6,286 bases of DNA, from the NCBI GenBank assembly GCA_041984885.1, contig JBHIXH010000081.1, positions 1 through 6,286 of the forward strand. Direction: 5' to 3'. The translations under genes and the position numbers were made by a program. The notes under the pieces are model-generated. The model was not told the origin of the DNA. It saw nothing but the letters and a program-made list of their open reading frames with translations, and ran no database searches. Shown in pieces: positions 1 to 4,537 of this stretch. Numbering within the stretch: the stretch's first letter is position 1; every line of letters begins with the position of its first letter. This DNA comes from UBA4486 sp041984885. Lineage in GTDB: Bacteria > Pseudomonadota > Gammaproteobacteria > Eutrophobiales > Eutrophobiaceae.

Positions 1-424
1 TCATCATCTTGATCGCGTTACTGCATCGTGCCAGTGAAGAAACGGTTCTGGCGAAGTATCGCGATTTTTATAAGGTCTGGTTGTCGGCCGGTATCTACTT
101 CGCCGAGATGGCACTATGGCTGTTGTCCCTGTTCGGTAACTTCAACCTGGAAGAGAGCCGCTGGTATGACGAGACCGGTGCCGAGTTATTCGTGTTCAAC
201 CTGCTCTGGGCCGGCGGCAACATCTTGTTACTGAAACTTGGCACGACGTACCGTATGCGTATGTTACGCGGTTACGGTATTACCTTTCTCATCATCCAGG
301 GTTACACATTGTATTTCTGGCACGTCGCCGGCGAACTCGGCGTCATCCTCGGTACGGCGATCGCCGNNNNNNNNNNGCGTTGTGGTTGGTGTTTTGGTTT
401 GAGAAGCAGAGGAAGAGAAATTAA
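1..424 (+). CDS. Multi-pass membrane protein of unknown function, 3' part only, interrupted by an assembly gap
   Basis: The reading frame is open from the left edge (codons start at position 3), so the true start lies outside the window. About 121 residues are visible before the N run. Hydrophobic, likely membrane-spanning segments lie around AGIYFAEMALWLLSLFG, LFVFNLLWAGGNILLLKLG and GITFLIIQGYTLYFW, separated by short charged loops. I do not recognise the family. After the ten Ns, the frame that begins at 377 reads ALWLVFWFEKQRKRN and stops with TAA at 422-424. A hydrophobic segment with a basic tail is a sensible end for this protein. The frame obtained by taking the Ns as exactly ten bases gives an unconvincing Arg/Gly/Cys-rich tail ending at 431. 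I therefore end the gene at 424 and infer that the gap length is wrong. Base composition is that of the housekeeping genes here, not of the AT-rich region that follows. Confidence 0.7.
367..376. other. Assembly gap (10 N)
   Basis: Ten consecutive Ns lie inside the membrane-protein gene. The coding frames on the two sides do not join if the gap is exactly ten bases. They join if the real length leaves a remainder of 2 when divided by 3. The run is therefore probably a placeholder. Confidence 0.95.
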
Positions 425-461
425 AAAGTAGGCCGTACCATGCTATTTTGATAATTTTAAA

Positions 462-994
462 ATGAAAATTAGAAGTTTAGTTTCGTTTTCTGATATTAAA
501 AAAAGATTGATTTAAAATGAACCTGTTCTGATAACAAAGATTGCTATTGTTTGTTTGGGTCTTGTTAATCCTGCAGTGTTGTCAATTGTTCTGTTCATAC
601 AACACGAACGCTTTTTAATGAAAGACGAATATACAAAACAGTTTGAGCTGACTCGATATGATAATGCGTATTCCATAATTAATTCACAGAAAATACTGCA
701 TCAAATTGAGCTTAATAAAAAAAATTAATTAACGAGCTTAAGGAAGGAAAAGTTAGGGATGAGAAATATATTCACCAATTGGAAATAATGGCTGAGGTGC
801 TTTCAGTTCAAATTAGCGAACTTGAAACTAAAAAAGAAGTTGCAGAATCAAATAATTTTCATAACGTTGAACAAAGGTTTCAGAACATTGATAATAAAAC
901 TATTGTTAGGATTGAAAAAATAGAATCTAAAGGCGTAATTCAATCGCCAATTCAAAATGTTATTCAGCCAGTCATTAAGAATGTAGTGCAATGA
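462..994 (+). pseudogene. Broken or frameshifted gene for a small membrane-anchored coiled-coil protein, AT-rich
   Basis: No single open frame covers this stretch, but two frames join into one sensible protein of about 177 residues. From ATG 462 the frame reads 17 residues (MKIRSLVSFSDIKKRLI) and meets TAA at 513-515; one C-to-T change from CAA would explain this stop. The same frame then stays open to 728 and encodes a transmembrane helix (IAIVCLGLVNPAVLSIVLFI), then a polar helical stretch. At the A8 run 717-724 the coding continues in the -1 frame, open from 719 to TGA 992-994. That part is rich in Glu, Lys, Gln, Ile and Leu with coiled-coil character and ends in an IQ-rich tail (IQSPIQNVIQPVIKNVVQ). 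Basic residues before the helix suggest the C-terminal part faces the periplasm. I do not recognise the family. GC content is far below the flanking genes, suggesting acquisition by transfer. Alternatives are sequencing indels in an intact gene, programmed slippage at A8, or a separate short gene from ATG 788. Confidence 0.55.
717..725 (+). other. A8 slippery run at the frame junction
   Basis: In the upstream frame the codons are AAT AAA AAA AAT TAA, which contains the heptamer A AAA AAT. This fits the X XXY YYZ form used for -1 ribosomal slippage. A run of eight A also allows transcriptional slippage and is a common place for indel errors. The frame that continues the protein opens at 719, overlapping this site. 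I saw no obvious strong stem-loop just downstream. Confidence 0.4.
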
Positions 995-1136
995 TATTTC
1001 CAGGCAAACACTTGATTATTTTAAGAACCTGAATTTTTCTCAAATCTGATAAGCAGTTCAAATTTCCCCGAATAATTCTTTCAAATCCTCGAACGGTTTT
1101 GCTTTGATGCAGTCTGTTGTTTCTTTTGCTAACTGT

Positions 1137-1142
1137 GTGAGG
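1137..1142 (+). promoter_or_regulatory. Ribosome binding site deciding the lipoprotein start
   Basis: TGAGG ends four bases before ATG 1147. A second ATG at 1143 overlaps it in another frame but gives no long reading frame, so 1147 is the start. I found no convincing sigma-70 promoter in 995-1136. Confidence 0.5.
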
Positions 1143-1146
1143 ATGT

Positions 1147-1809
1147 ATGAAGACGTTATATCAAAAATCAGTATTAATCTTATTGCCGTTTATAATTATG
1201 GGTTGTACTACGGTTAATAAACAAACCGGCGAGACCGAAAAGAATAATACAGGAACGGGCGCATTGATCGGTGCAACCGTTGGCGCAGTGGCCGGTGCCC
1301 TGATCGGTGACAGCAAAAAGGCCGCAGTCATCGGTGCCGGTGTCGGTGCGATTGGTGGTGCCGCCGTTGGCTCTTACATGGATGAACAGGAAAAAGCGCT
1401 GCGAGAAGACCTTAAAGGCACCGGTGTTGAGGTCAAACGCGAGGGCGATAACATCACGCTGAATATGCCCTCATCGATTACGTTTGATACGAACGAGTCG
1501 GTGATCAAGCCGCAGTTTTATCCGATTCTCGATAATATCAGCCAGACACTGGTGAATTATGAATCGACGGTCGTCAGCATTGCCGGTCATACCGACAGCA
1601 CCGGTACCGATGAATATAACCAGCAGTTATCGGTCAGCCGTGCGAACAGCGTCAGTAACTACCTGTATAAGCAAGGCATCATTATTCAAAGACTGCAATC
1701 GGTCGGTTACGGCGAGAGTTTTCCTGTCGCGACAAACGGCACACCGGAAGGACGACAGGCGAATCGTCGCGTCGAGATCACACTGGTGCCGGTAACGAAA
1801 GAAGCATAG
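1147..1809 (+). CDS. OmpA-family outer-membrane lipoprotein with glycine-zipper segment (YiaD-like)
   Basis: The 220-residue product is predicted to be a lipoprotein that tethers the outer membrane to peptidoglycan. Residues 1-19 form a signal peptide with a lipobox (IMGC) and Cys20 as the lipidation site. Thr21 at the +2 position gives no inner-membrane retention signal. Residues about 36-76 are Gly/Ala-rich with repeated GxxxG spacing, a glycine-zipper segment often found before OmpA domains. Residues about 100-217 are the OmpA C-terminal domain, with ITFDTNESVIKP, GHTDSTGTDEYNQQLSVSRA and the closing GRQANRRVEI. Asp150 and Arg165 lie at the spacing of the diaminopimelate-binding pair known from Acinetobacter OmpA, so peptidoglycan binding should be intact. 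Length and domain order match YiaD-type proteins of E. coli (about 219 residues). It appears to be a single-gene unit: AT-rich sequence upstream and its own terminator downstream. The first ~25 codons are AT-rich like the upstream region, while the rest matches the housekeeping genes. Confidence 0.92.
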   Translation: MKTLYQKSVLILLPFIIMGCTTVNKQTGETEKNNTGTGALIGATVGAVAGALIGDSKKAAVIGAGVGAIGGAAVGSYMDEQEKALREDLKGTGVEVKREGDNITLNMPSSITFDTNESVIKPQFYPILDNISQTLVNYESTVVSIAGHTDSTGTDEYNQQLSVSRANSVSNYLYKQGIIIQRLQSVGYGESFPVATNGTPEGRQANRRVEITLVPVTKEA

Positions 1810-1834
1810 CCTGCGATAAAAGAATTGATTTTAG

Positions 1835-1862
1835 AAAGCCACCTTAACCGGTGGCTTTTTTT
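1835..1862 (+). terminator. Rho-independent terminator after the OmpA-family lipoprotein gene
   Basis: The stem GCCACC (1838-1843) pairs with GGTGGC (1850-1855) around a six-base loop TTAACC and is followed by seven T (1856-1862). AAA before the stem extends the pairing with the T tract. It begins 28 bases after the stop codon. Confidence 0.9.
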
Positions 1863-1914
1863 ATGCGTCTTGCTCAGCAGTGACGACGTAGAACAATGAT
1901 CCGGTCATTAAATT

Positions 1915-1944
1915 TTCCATCGCGTATTTCCGTTTTAGTATACA
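1915..1944 (+). promoter_or_regulatory. Possible sigma-70 promoter for mgtE
   Basis: A -10-like TATACA (1939-1944) lies 18 bases after a poor -35-like TTCCAT (1915-1920). It is the best candidate between the upstream terminator and mgtE. It would leave a leader of only about 30 bases, too short for a magnesium riboswitch. Confidence 0.3.
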
Positions 1945-1969
1945 TTTATGATCACTGTAGCCATCTGTT

Positions 1970-1976
1970 AAGGAAA
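1970..1976 (+). promoter_or_regulatory. Ribosome binding site of mgtE
   Basis: AAGGAAA lies five bases before ATG 1982. An in-frame TAG at 1958-1960 excludes a longer N-terminus, so the short N-domain of this MgtE is not caused by a wrong start choice. Confidence 0.75.
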
Positions 1977-1981
1977 TCAAC

Positions 1982-3217
1982 ATGACCGAGGAAACCAAAC
2001 CAACTTCACCGATCGATGAAAAACGCGTGCAGCAACTGGTGCATGCGGTCAATCGTCGCGCGCCACTTGATGCCGTGCAGTTGCTGGATCGGGAATCCGA
2101 TGACCTGGTAGCGGATGTGCTGGAACAACTGGAACCGACCCTGGCCGTACGCATACTGGCGCAGATGGATCACAAGCGTACCGAGATGTTGACACCGGTC
2201 ATTGAAGATCGGGTCGGCGAACAATGGTCGGTAAACCAGGGCTATCCGGAAGACAGTATTGGCCGGTTGATGGAACCGCCTATCGAGAGTTTTCGAGTGG
2301 ACATGCTGGTCAAGGATGTTGTCGATGTATTGCGTGATGCCTCGGTGGAAAGACAGATTGTCTATGCCTACGCCGTCGACAAGGAGAACAAGCTGATGGG
2401 TGTGATCGTGATGCGTGATCTGCTGTTTGCCCGATCCTATGACAGGATTGAAGACATCATGGTGGAGCACCCCTTTTATTTCCGCGCGAACAGTACGATT
2501 GAAGACGCGATGCGCGCAGTCCTGTTACGTCATTATCCGGTTTACCCGGTTTGTGACGAGGATCGCAAGCTGGTCGGCTTTATCCGTGGTTATGCGTTAT
2601 TTGAACGTCGCACGTATGAATTAACGGCACAAAGCGGTCAGATGGTCGGTGTCGAAAAAGAAGAACACGTTGCCACGCCCTGGATGAAATGCCTGTTCAT
2701 GCGTCATCCCTGGTTACAGTTGAACCTGATCACGGCGTTCATGGCGGGCGCCGTTGTCGGTTTGTTTGACGAGACGATTGCCCAGGTGGTCGTATTAGCT
2801 GCGTTCCTGCCCGTACTAGCCGGTCAATCGGGTAACACCGGCTGCCAGGCGTTGGCGGTGACGTTGCGTGGTCTCACCCTGAATGAACTCAAACCCGGCA
2901 TGGAAAGAAGAGTGGTGATGAAAGAGGCGATACTGGGTTTGTGTAATGGCGCGCTGGTCGGAGTGACCGCCGGGCTGGGCATGTTTTTTTATGCGTCCAG
3001 TGTCGGCAGCGCGGTGCCGCTGCAACTGGCTGTCGTCGTGTTATTGGCGATGCTCGGTGCCTGCGTTGCCAGCGGCGTGACCGGTGTGATGATCCCGTTA
3101 GTTTTACGACGACTCGGTGCCGACCCGGTCACGGCCTCGACCATCTTTCTGACAACCGCAACCGACATTATCAGTATGGGCCTGTTATTGATCCTGGCGA
3201 CGATAGTTATTTTGTAA
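1982..3217 (+). CDS. mgtE: Magnesium transporter MgtE
   Basis: The 411-residue protein has the MgtE order: cytosolic N-domain, paired CBS domains, then a C-terminal membrane domain. MgtE forms a homodimeric Mg2+ channel in the inner membrane whose cytosolic domains close the pore when Mg2+ is plentiful. Residues about 12-90 are the helical N-domain. Residues about 94-215 hold two CBS motifs (MEPPIESFRVDMLVKDVVDV and MVEHPFYFRANSTIEDAMRA). The linker leads to RHPWLQLNL at 241-249 and about five transmembrane helices to the end. The family signature PVLAGQSGNTGCQ is at 277-289. The last pore segment has Asp381-Pro382 and TTATD (391-395), in place of the conserved acidic positions of the family. 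The N-domain is some 35-40 residues shorter than in the 450-residue Thermus protein, and the usual Gly-Pro after the Asp-Pro motif reads Thr-Ile (387-388). A possible promoter and a clear ribosome binding site precede it; a shared terminator lies downstream. Cobalt or other divalent cations may also be carried. Confidence 0.93.
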   Translation: MTEETKPTSPIDEKRVQQLVHAVNRRAPLDAVQLLDRESDDLVADVLEQLEPTLAVRILAQMDHKRTEMLTPVIEDRVGEQWSVNQGYPEDSIGRLMEPPIESFRVDMLVKDVVDVLRDASVERQIVYAYAVDKENKLMGVIVMRDLLFARSYDRIEDIMVEHPFYFRANSTIEDAMRAVLLRHYPVYPVCDEDRKLVGFIRGYALFERRTYELTAQSGQMVGVEKEEHVATPWMKCLFMRHPWLQLNLITAFMAGAVVGLFDETIAQVVVLAAFLPVLAGQSGNTGCQALAVTLRGLTLNELKPGMERRVVMKEAILGLCNGALVGVTAGLGMFFYASSVGSAVPLQLAVVVLLAMLGACVASGVTGVMIPLVLRRLGADPVTASTIFLTTATDIISMGLLLILATIVIL

Positions 3218-3234
3218 ATATGAGAAGTTAAACT

Positions 3235-3303
3235 GTGGCCCCCGGCATTGCTTATTTGGCATTGCTACTGTTGTCGGTGCCAGAGTGTCATGCTGGACGT
3301 TGA
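3235..3303 (+). other. Very short reading frame resembling a signal peptide, doubtful
   Basis: GTG 3235 opens a 22-codon frame reading (M)APGIAYLALLLLSVPECHA then Gly-Arg and TGA. It looks like an export signal with an AxA-like site. GAGAAG lies eight bases upstream. In the next frame ATG 3290 opens MLDVERLKEETVKQRQ, ending at TGA 3340. The two could be parts of one decayed small exported protein. This is weak evidence, and both may be chance. Confidence 0.2.
3244..3266 (+). repeat. Short direct repeat GGCATTGCT
   Basis: GGCATTGCT occurs at 3244-3252 and again at 3258-3266, a 14-base period, just after mgtE. It lies inside the doubtful short frame at 3235. No function is evident. Confidence 0.5.
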
Positions 3304-3365
3304 GCGATTAAAAGAAGAAACCGTTAAACAGCGCCAATGAAGTATACTTATATTTATTCAAGACA

Positions 3366-3398
3366 AAAAAAAGCACGCACGAATAGCGGGCTTTTTTT
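3366..3398. terminator. Bidirectional rho-independent terminator between convergent genes
   Basis: A7 (3366-3372) pairs with T7 (3392-3398), and GC-A-CGC (3373-3378) pairs with GCG-G-GC (3386-3391) with one A/G mismatch around the loop ACGAATA. Each strand ends in a T tract, so it can serve mgtE (+) and the PEP-CTERM gene (-), whose stop codon lies 16 bases away. Confidence 0.85.
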
Positions 3399-3414
3399 AT
3401 CTTTAAAGACGGTA

Positions 3415-4020
3415 TTACTTTTTGCGGGCCTTACGTGAAAGACCAAGACCTGCAAGTCCGATCGCCAGGATACTCAGGGCTGCCGGCTCCGGTACGCTGG
3501 ACGCAGATACCAGCCAGGCACCACGTGATCCTGCATCGGCACCAGACAGGAAATGTGAGTCATCAAACACGTCGTGCAGAGCCAGTTGTCCTTCAAGTAT
3601 GTAGTTGTAATACTTGTCGGTCGAACTACCGGTGTTTGTGTCGTAATCGCCAGCCACTCTCTCTCCCGCGCTACCGGTGTCGCTGCCTACACCATCAAAC
3701 AGGTCGAGCAATGCATCGGTAGCAGGGCCGCCCATGTCATTGTCACTGCTGAAGATGTCAGCCGTCGTGAGTGAAAGACCGGTAACATCTGACCAGGTGC
3801 TGGCCAGTTGTGCCGCGGTCGCGAGGGTCCAGGTTCTACCAGCAAAACTGACGCCGGCACTAAACGTAGAGTAATCGCCAAAGACCAGTCCGACATCCAG
3901 ATAATCGATACCCAGTGTGGTATCCGTTGTATAGGTGCCGTTATCAATAATTGTTGCCTGGGCAACATTACCAGCTACCAGACCTGACGCCAGAAGTGCG
4001 ATTTTAGCTATTTTTTTCAT
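3415..4020 (-). CDS. Secreted PEP-CTERM sorting-domain protein
   Basis: The 201-residue product has a signal peptide (MKK, hydrophobic core, NVAQA around residue 22) and a C-terminal PEP-CTERM sorting signal: VPEP at 176-179, a hydrophobic helix to about 194, and a basic tail SRKARKK. Such proteins are exported and then processed at the inner membrane by an exosortase, usually in bacteria making extracellular polysaccharide. No exosortase lies in this window. The mature part is acidic, rich in Ser, Thr, Asp and Gly, and has no cysteine. It contains TTLGIDYLDV, GRTWTLATAAQLAS and GAWLVS before the sorting signal. This pattern resembles a group of PEP-CTERM proteins with a 'T-x-L-x-WLD ... GWR-x-AT ... 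WLV' layout; the resemblance is from memory and the function is unknown. The start has GGAG 11 bases upstream, a rather long spacing. Transcription probably starts from the sigma-54 promoter at 4116-4131. It is a single-gene unit ending at the shared terminator. Confidence 0.88.
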   Translation of the reverse strand: MKKIAKIALLASGLVAGNVAQATIIDNGTYTTDTTLGIDYLDVGLVFGDYSTFSAGVSFAGRTWTLATAAQLASTWSDVTGLSLTTADIFSSDNDMGGPATDALLDLFDGVGSDTGSAGERVAGDYDTNTGSSTDKYYNYILEGQLALHDVFDDSHFLSGADAGSRGAWLVSASSVPEPAALSILAIGLAGLGLSRKARKK

Positions 4021-4027
4021 CTGTCTA

Positions 4028-4069
4028 ACTTCTCCGATTATCTTAAAAAAAGTCTTAAAGGGTAGAAGT
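4028..4069 (-). promoter_or_regulatory. Leader of the PEP-CTERM gene with possible ribosome-site pairing
   Basis: On the - strand the leader contains GGAGAAGT (ribosome binding site region, 4028-4035). AGAAGT within it is perfectly complementary to ACTTCT at 4064-4069. The six-base pairing would partly cover the ribosome binding site across a loop of 30 bases. This is only a possibility. Confidence 0.25.
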
Positions 4070-4115
4070 GCTCTCTCTTATATTAGGTAAAGTTTGCAAT
4101 TCACTATCAGACTGA

Positions 4116-4131
4116 AGCAATTTTATTGCCA
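4116..4131 (-). promoter_or_regulatory. Sigma-54 (RpoN) promoter for the PEP-CTERM gene
   Basis: The - strand reads TGGCAATAAAATTGCT. The consensus is TGGCAC-G-N4-TTGCW: TGGCA, the four-base spacing and TTGCT all match, with AT in place of CG. The GG (-24) and GC (-12) pairs are at the required distance. Transcription would start near 4105, giving a leader of about 85 bases. Control of PEP-CTERM genes by RpoN with the PrsK/PrsR two-component system is known in exosortase-bearing bacteria, which fits. Confidence 0.75.
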
Positions 4132-4194
4132 GCCTTAAAAACGCATAAATATCAGTAAGTTATAAATTCCCGGGGCGACAACTGTAAATTTTTC

Positions 4195-4207
4195 CGACGT
4201 GTTGATT
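4195..4207 (-). promoter_or_regulatory. Possible IHF binding site
   Basis: The - strand reads AATCAACACGTCG, matching WATCAANNNNTTR at all but one defined position. It lies about 90-100 bases upstream of the predicted sigma-54 start, where IHF often bends DNA between activator and promoter. Such matches occur often by chance. Confidence 0.3.
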
Positions 4208-4385
4208 TTCTATGTAATAAAAAAGCACCAAAAATTAACAACTTACAACAAATTTCAAGATAATGATTTACTCGGGAAATAGCAGGGTTTCGTAAGATTT
4301 TCCGACAGTATCCGCGAACCCGACCGGATCAGATAAAAACCCCACTATCAAGTAACGGAAGGTTTGGCGATTTACGTTGCCTGAC

Positions 4386-4403
4386 GACAGGATTTGAAAC
4401 GAC
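4386..4403 (-). repeat. Decayed partial copy of the tRNA-Pro T-arm
   Basis: GACAGGATTTGAA (4386-4398) is an exact 13-base match to 4425-4437 in the tRNA gene. The match extends through CGAC (to 4403) if three bases are taken as deleted. The copy lies just downstream of the tRNA 3' end in the same orientation. Confidence 0.7.
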
Positions 4404-4414
4404 AATTTATGAAA

Positions 4415-4491
4415 TGGTCGGGGTGACAGGATTTGAACCTACGACCCCCACGTCCCGAACGTGGTGCTCTACCAGGCTGAGCTACACCCCG
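4415..4491 (-). tRNA. proK: tRNA-Pro (anticodon CGG)
   Basis: The - strand folds as a complete cloverleaf: acceptor CGGGGTG with CACCCCG, D-arm GCTC with GAGC, anticodon stem CCACG with CGTGG around the loop TTCGGGA, and T-stem GTAGG with CCTGT (one mismatched or wobble position) around TTCAAAT. The anticodon CGG reads CCG proline codons. Discriminator A and CCA are encoded (4415-4418 on the + strand is TGGT), giving 77 bases. It follows ispB by 46 bases on the same strand, so it may be read through from ispB; I saw no clear promoter of its own. In E. coli this isoacceptor is named proK. Confidence 0.96.
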
Positions 4492-4506
4492 AAAAATTGC
4501 TGATAA

Positions 4507-4520
4507 CGAATAGCTATTCG
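4507..4520. repeat. Perfect 14-base palindrome between ispB and tRNA-Pro
   Basis: CGAATAGCTATTCG is its own reverse complement and is flanked by direct repeats of GCTGAT (4499-4504 and 4520-4525). As RNA it could form a five-pair hairpin with an AGCT loop. It could be an ispB 3'-end or processing hairpin, but the nearest T run on the - strand (4492-4496) is about ten bases away. An operator is another possibility. Confidence 0.55.
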
Positions 4521-4537
4521 CTGATTGCTGTATTTTT

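Larger units (their letters stand above)
4132..4414. other. AT-rich non-coding stretch upstream of the sigma-54 promoter
   Basis: I see no credible gene here. It holds a possible IHF site, two copies of TTTTCCGAC (4190-4198 and 4298-4306), one GACCGGAT (4322-4329) and a decayed tRNA T-arm copy (4386-4403). On the - strand AAACC (4361-4365) can pair with GGTTT in GGGGTTTTT (4335-4343), a weak candidate terminator for the tRNA gene. Activator sites for the sigma-54 promoter would be expected in this stretch. Confidence 0.6.

Noticed and set aside
759..788. ATG 759 after AGTTAGGG as a gene start
   Set aside because: The frame ends after nine codons (MRNIFTNWK) and is not the frame of the coiled-coil segment.
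425..1146. Mobile element or CRISPR array in the AT-rich stretch
   Set aside because: I found no transposase, terminal inverted repeats, target duplication or regularly spaced repeats; only the broken coiled-coil gene is supported.
1863..1981. Magnesium riboswitch upstream of mgtE
   Set aside because: Only 119 bases separate the terminator from mgtE, and I see no M-box features or attenuator stem-loop.
2006..2470. A 154-residue - strand reading frame inside mgtE
   Set aside because: It is antisense to a gene with clear family motifs. His/Gln-rich content and lack of a ribosome binding site mark it as a shadow.
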